Shown piece by piece: positions 52,128 through 60,788 of a stretch of DNA of 64,000 nucleotides (its first letter is position 1; each line of letters starts with the position of its first letter). A program made the translations under genes and the position numbers. Below the pieces are notes generated by a model, which made no database searches, was not told the origin of the DNA, and worked only from the letters and a program-made list of their open reading frames with translations. The DNA lies in NCBI RefSeq assembly GCF_000282035.1, contig NZ_AKKA01000073.1:1-64000 (forward strand), read 5' to 3'. The DNA is from Rhizobium sp. CF122. Lineage in GTDB: Bacteria > Pseudomonadota > Alphaproteobacteria > Rhizobiales > Rhizobiaceae.

Positions 52128-52934
52128 TCAATCCTTGCGAAACACCACGCTGGCACCCCAGCCTGTGATGAGCGCGAGGAAGACGGAGAGCAGGCCATAG
52201 GCGATCGGCTGCGCATGCGCCGCGTCCGTAATCATCTGCTCGATCCCTGTCTTGATTACGCGCAGCGGAACCGACTTCTCGGTGAGGAAGCTGCCACTCT
52301 TGAAGAGATAGGCGCGCACGGTATGCACGCCGTTCGGAATATTTGCCGGCAACCGCAGGCTTGCCTTGAAAAGGCTGGAGCTGACGAAACGCACGCCGCT
52401 TGGATCGCGATCGTAGAGGCCGCCGCTTTCCTGCAGCCGGCGAAAGGCTTGCCGGAATTCGCCGAGATTGCTGGCATTGCCGACGAAGCCGACCGGCGTC
52501 AGCGGAATGTGATCGATGCCGATCCCCCTGTCCGTGAGGTCAAGCGGCGTGGTGATGTCGTCAAGCATGCGCGAGCTCGACATCGAATAGGAGTGCGGCA
52601 CCGCTTCGAAGGTCATCGACCGCGTATTGACCCAGATGCCGAACACCCGCTCCTTCCGGCGCACGGTCGCGTCTTCGCGCGGGCCCTCAAGAACGACGAC
52701 CACATCATACTGGCCGATCGCCAAAAGCAGGCTGTCGGTGTTGGTCACGGCTCCAAAGATCGTCAGGTCTGCGCCGCGAAAATCCGAAGTGATGGCGATT
52801 TCGCTGGTGGACGTGCCGATTTCAAGCCCTTCGGCGGTCGCCTGCGTGGCTTGGCCCGGGAGCAGCATTTGCGCGGTCGCGATAGCAGGCAGCGTCGTGG
52901 CGCAAAATAGCAGAGCGGCGAGGAAGCGGTGCAT
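52128..52934 (-). CDS. TIGR02186 family membrane protein
   Basis: A 268-residue exported protein with signal peptide MHRFLAALLFCATTLPAIATA and a C-terminal transmembrane anchor (GLLSVFLALITGWGASVVF). The mature part begins EGLEIGTSTSEIAITSDFRGADLTIFGAVTN, which is the conserved start of the TIGR02186 family, a partner of TauE/SafE-type transporters. The bulk would be periplasmic. It overlaps the TSUP gene stop (TGATG), so the two are translationally coupled. The molecular role is unknown. Confidence 0.85.
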   Translation of the reverse strand: MHRFLAALLFCATTLPAIATAQMLLPGQATQATAEGLEIGTSTSEIAITSDFRGADLTIFGAVTNTDSLLLAIGQYDVVVVLEGPREDATVRRKERVFGIWVNTRSMTFEAVPHSYSMSSSRMLDDITTPLDLTDRGIGIDHIPLTPVGFVGNASNLGEFRQAFRRLQESGGLYDRDPSGVRFVSSSLFKASLRLPANIPNGVHTVRAYLFKSGSFLTEKSVPLRVIKTGIEQMITDAAHAQPIAYGLLSVFLALITGWGASVVFRKD

Positions 52935-53854
52935 CAATTCGCTCCCATGACCACGGAGTAGACATCCGCTGGCGTTACGACCAGCGCAACGGCAAGGCGA
53001 AGGCCGACGGCGAGTACGAGAAGCCCGAGCAGCGCACGCAGCTGCTCGCCACGCAGCTTCTGTCCAACGCGCACGCCATACTGGGCGCCGATCACGCCGG
53101 CAATCATCAGGATAAAGGCGAGCACGATATCGACCGAGAAGTTGGTGGCGGCCTGCACGACCGTCGTATAGGCGGTCACGAAAATGATCTGGAACAGCGA
53201 CGTACCGACGACCACATTGGTCGGGATGCGCAGGAGATAGATCATCGCCGGCACCATGATGAAGCCGCCGCCGACGCCCATGACCGACGTCAGGATGCCG
53301 ATGCCGAAGCCGAGCGTGACGACAGGGATCACGCTCAGAAAGATCTTCGATTTCTTGAACCGCATCTTGAGGGGCAGCTTGTGCACCCAATGGTGATGGC
53401 CGGGGCGTCGCGGCGTTGGTGGCACGTTCTTTGCCGCGCGACGCATGGCATTGACGCTCTCGAGCAGCATGAGCCCGCCGACCGTGCCGAGGAAGATGAC
53501 GTAGAGCAGCGAGATGATGAGATCGAGCTGGCCGATCTGTCTGAGCAGCGAAAAGATCCAGATGCCGACGGTCGCGCCGGAGAGGCCGCCAACGAGTAGC
53601 ACGGTTCCAAGCTTCACATCGAGCGTTCCACGCCGGAAGTGTGTGATGGCGCCCGAGATGGAGGAGGCGACGACCTGGTTGGCGCCGGTGGCGACGGCTA
53701 CGACCGGCGGAATGTTATAGAAGATCAGGAGCGGCGTGATCAGGAAGCCGCCGCCGACACCGAACATTCCGGAGAGAAAGCCGACGGCCGCCCCCATACC
53801 GAGAATGATGAAGATGTTCACCGACAATTCTGCGATAGGCAGATAGATTGTCAC
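52934..53854 (-). CDS. Sulfite/organosulfonate exporter of the TSUP (TauE/SafE) family
   Basis: A 306-residue membrane protein with the two TSUP signature repeats: GFLSGMFGVGGGFLITPLLIFYNIPP and GILTSVMGVGGGFIMVPAMIYLLRIP. About eight transmembrane segments are predicted, with a cytoplasmic loop rich in Arg/His near the middle. It probably moves a small sulfur anion. GTG 53854 (TIYLPIAELSVN) is my choice; a second GTG ten codons upstream is possible. Its partner gene encodes the TIGR02186 protein. Confidence 0.88.
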   Translation of the reverse strand: MTIYLPIAELSVNIFIILGMGAAVGFLSGMFGVGGGFLITPLLIFYNIPPVVAVATGANQVVASSISGAITHFRRGTLDVKLGTVLLVGGLSGATVGIWIFSLLRQIGQLDLIISLLYVIFLGTVGGLMLLESVNAMRRAAKNVPPTPRRPGHHHWVHKLPLKMRFKKSKIFLSVIPVVTLGFGIGILTSVMGVGGGFIMVPAMIYLLRIPTNVVVGTSLFQIIFVTAYTTVVQAATNFSVDIVLAFILMIAGVIGAQYGVRVGQKLRGEQLRALLGLLVLAVGLRLAVALVVTPADVYSVVMGAN

Positions 53855-54133
53855 AGCAGACCCCGATCTATGAACTGCCCCCACAGGCAGGCGTTCTTAC
53901 ATCCCGTTCGAATGGCGCATCATACGGTGAAATCGTTGCCAGAGGATTTCGATACGCGACGTGCAATCCGTCCGATAGCGTGATCACTCTCGAATATTCA
54001 GGCTTTTTTTGGGTTTTATGGCAGACCTTTAGAGGGCGAGCCTCACAGGATCCATCGTTATGCTCGAGCCGTCGCGGTTGAATGCGACGCACCCGCCGAC
54101 TAGGGTCGACACGGCATGATCTGGGGGATTCGC

Positions 54134-54727
54134 GTGAAGGCAGGATTGGTTCGTTGCTTGTTGGCTGCTTGGGTCCTGCAGCCGATTGCGGCAAAGGCGG
54201 AATGGCAGCCGGTTGAACAGGTGCAGACCTATGCGGTGACTGGCAGCTCCGGCGCAGCGCTCTACGATTCGATCGGCGAGCACGCTCCCGAGCTTGGCGG
54301 CAGTCGCGCGGTGGCGCATACGACGTTCAAGCTGACCTGGACGAGAAAATACGAGCGCCGTGGCGATGCCTGCGTCCTGGCTGTGGCGCGGCCGAAGCTG
54401 ATCATCACCTATACGCTGCCGAAGCCCACCACAAAACTTCCTATGGCCACTCAGGCAAGCTGGGCCACCTTCGTTGCCGGCATCGAAACGCATGAGCGGG
54501 TGCATGGGGACTACATCAAGGAAATGGTCAGGGATATCGAGGCGATGAGCGTAGGGCTGTCCGCCGACGATGACCCCGACTGCCGCAAGATCCGGGTCGA
54601 GCTGACGAAGCGGCTCGGTGAACTCTCCGCGCTGCAGCGACAGCGCGGCCGCGACTTCGACAAGGCCGAGATGAGCGAGGGCGGCAATATCCGCCGCCTC
54701 ATCTTGCAACTCGTGAACGGCCCCTGA
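54134..54727 (+). CDS. DUF922 family putative Zn-dependent protease
   Basis: A 197-residue exported protein with signal peptide (LVRCLLAAWVLQPIAAKA). DUF922 features are TTFKLTWTRKYERRGDACVLAVARPKLIITYTLP and the metal-binding-like helix IETHERVHGDYIKEM, where HERVH supplies HExxH-type ligands. The C-terminal part is helical. GTG 54134 follows GGGGGA; ATG 54116 in the same frame is an alternative. A periplasmic protease role comes from the family annotation and is not shown directly. Confidence 0.82.
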   Translation: MKAGLVRCLLAAWVLQPIAAKAEWQPVEQVQTYAVTGSSGAALYDSIGEHAPELGGSRAVAHTTFKLTWTRKYERRGDACVLAVARPKLIITYTLPKPTTKLPMATQASWATFVAGIETHERVHGDYIKEMVRDIEAMSVGLSADDDPDCRKIRVELTKRLGELSALQRQRGRDFDKAEMSEGGNIRRLILQLVNGP

Positions 54728-54775
54728 GTTGGGGCGTTGCATACCGGATGGCCCGGCATGCCTGTCATGGATGGC

Positions 54776-55408
54776 TTAGCCCAAAGCGGCGCGGGCGACC
54801 GGGGCAAGATGCGGCCAGACCTCGAGGGAGCCGCGATAGATCATGCTCAGCGCCACGTAGACGATGATGGCCAGACCGAGGTACGCGATCCAGTGGTAGC
54901 GGTTGAGCAGGCGCGCGATGAAGTTCGCCGCGATGCCCATCATGGCGATCGACAGGATCAGGCCGATCACAAGGACCGTCGGATGCTCGCGGGCCGCTCC
55001 GGCGACGGCGAGGACGTTGTCGAGCGACATAGACACGTCGGCGATCACGATCTGGCTGGCCGCCTGGTAGAAGGTCTTCTTTGGCGCCGCGCCGCCTTCG
55101 GCTCCTTCCGCGTCACTGCCGCTGCCGTTGCGCAGGTCGCGCCACATCTTCCAGCAGACCCAGAGCAGGAGAATACCACCGGCAAGCAGCAGGCCGATGA
55201 TCTCGAGAAGCTGGACGGTGACGCTGGCAAGCGCGATACGCAGTACAGTGGCGGCAAGAATACCGACGAGGATCGCCTTCTTGCGCTGGTCAGTCGGCAG
55301 CCCCGCCGCGGCGAGGCCGATGACAACGGCGTTGTCGCCGGCAAGCACGAGGTCGATGAGGATGACCTGCAGAAGCGCCAGCAAGCCGGCAGATGTGAAA
55401 ATTTCCAT
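54776..55408 (-). CDS. TerC family membrane protein
   Basis: A 210-residue protein with seven transmembrane segments. The family signature appears as two acidic repeats in membrane helices: VILIDLVLAGDNAVVIGLAAAGL and IVIADVSMSLDNVLAVAGAA, whose Asp and Asn residues probably bind Mn2+. It matches the short YjbE/YkoY-like TerC branch of metal exporters. The 299-bp spacer upstream shows no yybP-ykoY riboswitch that I can make out and no other gene. Confidence 0.88.
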   Translation of the reverse strand: MEIFTSAGLLALLQVILIDLVLAGDNAVVIGLAAAGLPTDQRKKAILVGILAATVLRIALASVTVQLLEIIGLLLAGGILLLWVCWKMWRDLRNGSGSDAEGAEGGAAPKKTFYQAASQIVIADVSMSLDNVLAVAGAAREHPTVLVIGLILSIAMMGIAANFIARLLNRYHWIAYLGLAIIVYVALSMIYRGSLEVWPHLAPVARAALG

Positions 55409-55707
55409 GATGTGACAATCCCTGACATACGAAACGCCTGCCGGCGCGCCGCTAACGCATAAATGATCGTGGATCTCCTTATCAAGAGGCTGAGGGACAT
55501 TGTGGAAAAGTTCTCAGGCCCGTTGATGTTCCGCCCCGTCGATTGAGCACCCTTCATGCATCGTTGTTAGGGCGCTTTCCGGATGCATCGAACTCTTTGT
55601 ATGGCCCGGGATTGGCCATGACGTTCTGAACGTGCTAGCGAGAGCCGCAAAAGGCCCCAGCACGCATGACGGAGGGGCACAGCAACGCTTTCGGACTCCA
55701 CGCAGAC

Positions 55708-57330
55708 ATGATTCGTATCGAGAATATCAGCAAGCAGAACAGTCACCGGATCCTCTTTATCGAGGCCTCAGCAGCCCTCAACAAAGGCGAGAAGATCGGT
55801 CTCGTCGGCCCGAACGGTGCCGGCAAGACGACGCTCTTTCGTATGATCACCGGGCAGGAACAGCCTGACGAAGGCCAGGTCTCCGCCGAAAAGGGCGTGA
55901 CGATCGGCTATTTCAATCAGGATGTCGGCGAGATGGCTGGCCGCAGCGCCGTGGCCGAGGTCATGGAAGGCGCCGGGCCCGTCAGTGTCGTCGCGGCTGA
56001 ACTGCGCGCGCTCGAAGCGGAAATGATCGATCCGGACAAGCTCGACGAGATGGACCGGATCATCGAGCGTTATGGCGAAGTCCAGGCGCGCTACGAGGAG
56101 TTGGACGGCTATGCGCTCGAGGGCCGTGCGCGCGAAGTGCTGGCTGGTCTCAGCTTCACCCAGGAGATGATGGACGGCGACGTCGGCGCGCTGTCGGGCG
56201 GCTGGAAAATGCGCGTGGCGCTCGCCCGCATTCTCCTCATGCGCCCTGACGTCATGCTGCTCGACGAACCGAGCAACCACCTGGACCTCGAGAGCCTGAT
56301 CTGGCTGGAAGAATTCCTGAAGACCTACGACGGTGCGCTTTTGATGACCTCGCACGATCGCGAGTTCATGAACCGCATCGTCGGCAAGATCATCGAGATC
56401 GACGCCGGCTCGTTGAACAGCTACTCCGGTGATTACGGCTTCTACGAGCAGCAGCGGGCGCAGAACGAGAAACAGCAGCAGGCGCAGTTCGAGCGCCAGC
56501 AGGCAATGCTGGCCAAGGAAATCAAGTTCATCGAGCGTTTCAAGGCGCGCGCCTCGCATGCATCGCAGGTGCAGAGCCGCGTCAAGAAGCTGGAGAAGAT
56601 CGACCGTGTCGAGCCGCCGAAGCGCCGCCAGACAGTCGCCTTTGACTTCCTGCCGGCACCACGGTCCGGCGAAGACGTGATCAACCTGAAGAACGTCCAC
56701 AAGAAGTACGGCAGCCGTACCATCTATGAAGGCCTGGACTTCATGGTCCGCCGCAAGGAGCGTTGGTGCATCATGGGCATCAACGGCGCCGGCAAGTCGA
56801 CTCTTTTGAAGCTGGTGGCGGGTTCCACCGAACCGGATCAGGGCAGCGTCGCCCTCGGCGCCAGCGTCAAGATGGGCTACTTTGCCCAGCACGCCATGGA
56901 TCTGCTCGACGGAGATCGAACGGTGCTGGAATGGCTGGAGGATTCTTTCCCCCAAGCTGGGCAGGCACCGCTGAGAGCGCTCGCGGGATGCTTCGGTTTC
57001 TCCGGTGACGACGTCGAGAAGAAGTGCAGGGTTTTGTCGGGTGGCGAGAAAGCCCGGCTCGTGATGGCCAAGATGCTCTTCGATCCACCGAACCTGCTGG
57101 TGCTGGACGAGCCGACGAACCATCTGGATCTCGACACCAAGGAAATGCTGATCAAGGCGCTGTCGCAATACGAGGGCACCATGCTGTTCGTCTCGCACGA
57201 CCGGCATTTCCTCGCAGCCCTTTCCAACCGCGTGCTGGAACTGAAGCCCGACGGTATCCACCAATATGGCGGTGGCTACACCGAATACGTTGCCCGCACC
57301 GGCCAGGAAGCGCCCGGCCTGCGCAGCTGA
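55708..57330 (+). CDS. ABC-F family ATPase (translation factor type)
   Basis: A 540-residue protein with two nucleotide-binding domains and no membrane segment. Walker A motifs are GPNGAGKTTLF (near residue 36) and GINGAGKSTLL. Signatures are LSGGWKMRVALARILL and LSGGEKARLVMAKML, and Walker B motifs are LLDEPSNHLD and VLDEPTNHLD. A charged interdomain linker (EQQRAQNEKQQQAQFERQQ) is typical of ABC-F proteins that act on the ribosome. Methionines at 55666 and 55708 are in frame; the second begins IRIENISKQNSHR, which fits family N-termini. Confidence 0.9.
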   Translation: MIRIENISKQNSHRILFIEASAALNKGEKIGLVGPNGAGKTTLFRMITGQEQPDEGQVSAEKGVTIGYFNQDVGEMAGRSAVAEVMEGAGPVSVVAAELRALEAEMIDPDKLDEMDRIIERYGEVQARYEELDGYALEGRAREVLAGLSFTQEMMDGDVGALSGGWKMRVALARILLMRPDVMLLDEPSNHLDLESLIWLEEFLKTYDGALLMTSHDREFMNRIVGKIIEIDAGSLNSYSGDYGFYEQQRAQNEKQQQAQFERQQAMLAKEIKFIERFKARASHASQVQSRVKKLEKIDRVEPPKRRQTVAFDFLPAPRSGEDVINLKNVHKKYGSRTIYEGLDFMVRRKERWCIMGINGAGKSTLLKLVAGSTEPDQGSVALGASVKMGYFAQHAMDLLDGDRTVLEWLEDSFPQAGQAPLRALAGCFGFSGDDVEKKCRVLSGGEKARLVMAKMLFDPPNLLVLDEPTNHLDLDTKEMLIKALSQYEGTMLFVSHDRHFLAALSNRVLELKPDGIHQYGGGYTEYVARTGQEAPGLRS

Positions 57331-57416
57331 CGACACCACAACGAATGCCGGTGGCCGGCCCCTGCTAGCCCCTCGCCCCGGGGTGCTCGGGTTCGCCGGG
57401 GCGGCCACCTTCAACG

Positions 57417-57672
57417 TCAGCATTTCGGTGCGGCCAGCAGGCCAGGAAAGGCGCTGAGCCGTGGCCTGAGTTCCGGCTGGCGCCGTGCCGCCTCCGGAAG
57501 GCGTCGTTCCGTCCTCGTCGGCCCGCGTGCAAGGTGGGAAATAGCGGTGATAGCGCGCCTCGGGCTGCATCTGCGCCGCCGTCAGTCTGCCGCGGCATGC
57601 CCGGGCGCGACGGCAGGCGGGGATGTGGCAATCCTTCCAGAAACCGCATTCGCTAGCCGCAAGCCGGGTCAT
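57417..57672 (-). pseudogene. Frameshifted small Cys-rich protein gene
   Basis: From ATG 57672 the frame gives MTRLAASECGFWKDCHIPAC and then RRARACRGRL, a cysteine pattern (CRRARxC) common in small alphaproteobacterial proteins. After YFPPCTRADEDG this frame runs open for 1.9 kb against the ABC-F gene. A second frame instead supplies EAARRQPELRPRLSAFPGLL and a stop at 57417, a natural ending. One frame change near 57480-57490 explains both, so the gene appears disrupted. It overlaps the stop of the preceding tiny gene by one base. Confidence 0.45.
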
Positions 57673-57806
57673 CACGCAGCCGCCGGCCACGCCTTTTCCT
57701 CATCGCCGACAAGCCCTCCGTCCTCCCAGTTCATGGCTTCGACAACGGCAAGCACCTCGGCCACCGGCAGGGCAAGAAGTCTCTTCAGGAACAGGCCGCT
57801 TGCCAT
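57672..57806 (-). CDS. Tiny hypothetical protein coupled to the Cys-rich gene
   Basis: A 44-residue frame: MASGLFLKRLLALPVAEVLA followed by VVEAMNWEDGGLVGDEEKAW. Its stop and the next start share a base (TGATG). The amphipathic first half and acidic second half do not look like noise, and the coupling suggests that the pair is real. A ribosome site is weak (GGA eight bases before the ATG). Function unknown. Confidence 0.42.
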   Translation of the reverse strand: MASGLFLKRLLALPVAEVLAVVEAMNWEDGGLVGDEEKAWPAAA

Positions 57807-57985
57807 GCGTTTCCACGCGGGCTTGCCGCCATGTATTCTCGCGCCAACGACGCTAGGGGTGATGCGCTGCTTTAACGTTTTTTGCGGATAGGGCTTTTCT
57901 ATGCTCGGCAGTTGGCTCCGCGTGAAATGGCTTACATGGGGTGGAGAAAGACGGTTTGCTCCTTACTTCAGGGAGGAGATGGGAA

Positions 57986-58483
57986 ATGAAGAGCAAAAGG
58001 ACCCGCGCAATGGCAAAGAACACGATCTGCCTGTGGTACGACAAAGACGCTGAGGCTGCTGCCCGCTTCTACGCTGAAACCTTTCCCGACAGCGCCGTGG
58101 GTGCCGTCATTCGTGCACCTGGGGACTATCCGGACGGTAAGCAAGGAGACGTGTTGGTTGTTGAATTCACTGTCGCGGGTATTCCTTGTATCGGCTTGAA
58201 CGGCGGTTCCACGTTCAAACACAACGAAGCCTTCTCATTTCAGATCGCAACTGACGATCAGGAAGAAACCGACCGCTACTGGAACGCTATTGTCAGCAAT
58301 GGCGGCCAGGAGAGTGAGTGTGGCTGGTGCAAAGACCGATGGGGTGTGTCCTGGCAGATCACGCCGCGGGTGCTGATGGAAGCGCTTGCGGCAGGCGGGG
58401 AGCAAGCAAAGCGCGCTTTCGATGCGATGATGACCATGAGGAAGATCGACGTCGCGGCGATTGAGGCGGCCCGGCGCGGCTAA
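57986..58483 (+). CDS. VOC family (PhnB-like) protein
   Basis: A 165-residue vicinal-oxygen-chelate protein: ICLWYDKDAEAAARFYAETFPDSAVG, LVVEFTVAGIPCIGLNGG, and GGQESECGWCKDRWGVSWQITP are the PhnB/3-demethylubiquinone-methyltransferase-like signature. Many members bind metal or dimerise and have no known substrate. ATG 57986 follows GGGAGGAG, an excellent ribosome site. Confidence 0.87.
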   Translation: MKSKRTRAMAKNTICLWYDKDAEAAARFYAETFPDSAVGAVIRAPGDYPDGKQGDVLVVEFTVAGIPCIGLNGGSTFKHNEAFSFQIATDDQEETDRYWNAIVSNGGQESECGWCKDRWGVSWQITPRVLMEALAAGGEQAKRAFDAMMTMRKIDVAAIEAARRG

Positions 58484-58527
58484 TCCACTGTGTAGTTACG
58501 TAGACTTCTGGCTGCTTCGAGACCACT

Positions 58528-59643
58528 ATGACGGATGCAGAGACGATCATCATCGGCGCCGGACCGGCAGGATTGGCTTGCGCCGTGGCGCTGCATGCGC
58601 GTGGACGCTCGTTTGTCGTGCTTGAGAAGGGCGATACGCTCGCCGCCGCCTGGCACCGCCACTATGATCGCCTTCGGCTGCATACCCACAAGATGCACTC
58701 GGCCCTGCCGGGAATGCCGATGCCGCGGCGGTTCCCAAAGTATCCGTCGCGGCTGCAGGTTATCGAGTATCTCGAAACCTATAGCTCTTCGAACGACATC
58801 GAGGTCCGGTTTGGCGTGCGCGCGACGACGATCCGCAAGGACAAGGCGTGGACCGTGGAGAGTTCCGAGGGGACATTCCAGGCGAGCAACGTCATTGTCG
58901 CGACCGGCCTCGCAAACGCGCCGATAAGGCCGACCTGGGAAGGACAGGAGCTGTTTGCGGGCAAGCTTCTCCATTCCTCGGAGTTCAGGAATGCCGCGGC
59001 GCTTGCGGCTGAGCGCGTCCTCGTCGTCGGCTTCGGCAATTCGGCCGGCGAGATCGCCCTTGAATGCGCCGAGGCCGGCCTTGATGTCGGGATGTCCGTT
59101 CGCGGCCCGATCAATGTCGTGCCGCTTGAACTGTTCGGACTGACGAGCGCCAGCATCGCCATAGCCCAGCGGTTCCTTCCCTATCGCCTGGTCGATGCGG
59201 TGAATGCGCCGATCCTGCGCCTGCGGTTCGGCGACCTCGGGAAATTCGGACTGGAAAGGGCAAAACGGGGACCACTGACCGGCATCGTCGAAAGGGGCCG
59301 CACACCTCTGATCAACATCGGAACGATCGAGCGCATCCGGTCGGGGGATATCAAGGTGTTCCCCGCAGTGACGAAATCCGAGGAGCGGCGTGTGCATTTC
59401 GCGGACGGCCGATCCGGCATGTTCGACGCGATCGTCCTGGCGACCGGCTACCGGGCGGGGCTCGATGCGCTTCTGCCCGATTTCGAAGGGAGATTTGGCG
59501 GCGCCGACGGCCCCGCCCGCGGCGAGCTTCAACCGGCAAATGACGGCCTCTACTTTTGCGGCTTCACCGCCGTACCGACCGGCCTGCTCCGGGAAATCGG
59601 GCTCGAGGCGGAGAAGATCGCTGCGTCTATCGCCAAAGAGTGA
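58528..59643 (+). CDS. Flavin-containing monooxygenase (YUCCA-like)
   Basis: A 371-residue two-dinucleotide flavoprotein. The FAD site is IIIGAGPAGLACAVALHARG near residues 7-26, the NADPH site VLVVGFGNSAGEIALECAEAG near residues 165-185, and IVLATGYRAGLD is the FATGY-type linker. Overall layout resembles YUCCA-type and other class B monooxygenases; in plants YUCCA makes indole-3-acetate. Whether this protein acts on indole-3-pyruvate is unproven. It lies 44 bases after the VOC gene. Confidence 0.85.
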   Translation: MTDAETIIIGAGPAGLACAVALHARGRSFVVLEKGDTLAAAWHRHYDRLRLHTHKMHSALPGMPMPRRFPKYPSRLQVIEYLETYSSSNDIEVRFGVRATTIRKDKAWTVESSEGTFQASNVIVATGLANAPIRPTWEGQELFAGKLLHSSEFRNAAALAAERVLVVGFGNSAGEIALECAEAGLDVGMSVRGPINVVPLELFGLTSASIAIAQRFLPYRLVDAVNAPILRLRFGDLGKFGLERAKRGPLTGIVERGRTPLINIGTIERIRSGDIKVFPAVTKSEERRVHFADGRSGMFDAIVLATGYRAGLDALLPDFEGRFGGADGPARGELQPANDGLYFCGFTAVPTGLLREIGLEAEKIAASIAKE

Positions 59644-59777
59644 TTTGCGACCGTGCAACAGTTTAGGTCCTGTCGCAATCCGACTGGAACTGGCGAGACC
59701 GCCCACGGCCCCTTGAACTTCGTGATGCTTCGAGCAAGTGCCTGATTGGCAGCCCTCTCCGGAAAAAGGAAATTGCG

Positions 59778-60188
59778 ATGGCGTATCGACTACTGTTGAT
59801 CGGATTACTTCTAGCTATAGCTAGCCCAGCGTCACTCGCTCGTGCCGACGATTGCGTGAACACCCAGGACCAGGCGACGATGAATGAATGCGCGGATCAG
59901 TCGCTGAGAGAATTCGATGCCGAACTCAACTCGGTCTACAAGCAGGACGAACAGCGTCTGAAAAATCCAGATACCATCAAACTACTGGTCTCGGCACAGC
60001 GAAGCTGGGTCGCCTTCCGAGACGCCGAGTGCACGTTTTCCAGTTCCCGCGTGGCAGGAGGCAGCGTCTATCCGATGGTCTATTCGACGTGCCTGGATGG
60101 GCTGACCCAATCGCGCACCAAAGAGCTGAAGGCCTATCTAAAATGCGAGGAAGGCGACATGAGTTGCCCGGTTCCGGCTGCGGACTGA
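59778..60188 (+). CDS. LprI family (DUF1311) exported protein
   Basis: A 136-residue protein with signal peptide (LLLIGLLLAIASPASLARA). The mature part has DDCVNTQDQATMNECADQSLREFDAELNSVYKQ and SAQRSWVAFRDAECTF, the LprI/DUF1311 signature with four paired cysteines. LprI of Mycobacterium inhibits lysozyme, so a lysozyme inhibitor role is possible but unproven here. ATG 59778 follows AAGGA. Confidence 0.85.
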   Translation: MAYRLLLIGLLLAIASPASLARADDCVNTQDQATMNECADQSLREFDAELNSVYKQDEQRLKNPDTIKLLVSAQRSWVAFRDAECTFSSSRVAGGSVYPMVYSTCLDGLTQSRTKELKAYLKCEEGDMSCPVPAAD

Positions 60189-60274
60189 CTTAACCGCTTC
60201 TATCACCCCTACGGCTGAAGCATTGGCGCATGATCGGGCGGAACGATTGGCGTTTGCCGGCGTCCTAAGCGCGC

Positions 60275-60670
60275 CTATGGCAAAGGGCAGCGGTACTTGC
60301 CTTCGACCAGCGTCATCATCAGGTCGTCGCTCGCGGCATCGCGGACACCCGGGTTCTCCTCAAGGAATGTGTACAGCATGTCGCTTATGGCTGCGGCCGT
60401 GGTCCCGACCGGAATACAGAAATTCGCACCGATGGAGTTGGCAAAATATGCGGAGTTCACCATCGCTTTCGATGTGGGAACGGCATCCACGAAGTTACGG
60501 CGGGCCAAGTAATCGTCCCTGTTCCACTTGTCCATCCAACCGCTGACGTAGCCCGCGACGAACTGGCGCGAGCCTCTGCAATCAGAGAGAAGAAGATCGC
60601 CATTGGAAAAGCCAGACGGCACTTTCGCCGAAACCGTTGCAAGTATGATCGCGGTCAGGATACCAGACAT
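60275..60670 (-). CDS. Rap1a/Tai-like exported protein
   Basis: A 131-residue exported protein: after a short hydrophobic N-terminus (SGILTAIILATVSA) it shows GDLLLSDCRGSRQFVAGYVSGWMDKW, NFCIPVGTTAAAISDMLYTFLEENPGVRDAASDDLMMTLVEGKYRCP, the cysteine-bearing pattern of the Rap1a/Tai immunity family. These proteins neutralise type VI amidase toxins in Serratia, but many homologues stand alone with no toxin gene, as here. Confidence 0.72.
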   Translation of the reverse strand: MSGILTAIILATVSAKVPSGFSNGDLLLSDCRGSRQFVAGYVSGWMDKWNRDDYLARRNFVDAVPTSKAMVNSAYFANSIGANFCIPVGTTAAAISDMLYTFLEENPGVRDAASDDLMMTLVEGKYRCPLP

Positions 60671-60788
60671 TGCGCCTCCGTCGTCGTTTGGCGAAGGGAG
60701 CTTTGGCTGGGATCGTGTCGAAAATTAGCCTGGCGTGTCGTTCTGTGGCGCTGCAATCAAAAATAGCGATCGCACAGGGAGAGGCAGC

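Noticed and set aside
55409..55707. Possible yybP-ykoY manganese riboswitch before the TerC gene
   Set aside because: TerC-type genes often have one, so I looked for the conserved paired loops on the minus strand but could not find them. Nothing else was identified in this 299-bp spacer.
55768..57690. 640-codon open frame on the minus strand
   Set aside because: It runs antisense through the strongly supported ABC-F gene, has no family features or ribosome site, and reflects the GC-rich codon pattern of the true gene. Only its first part, 57417-57672, overlaps a plausible small gene.
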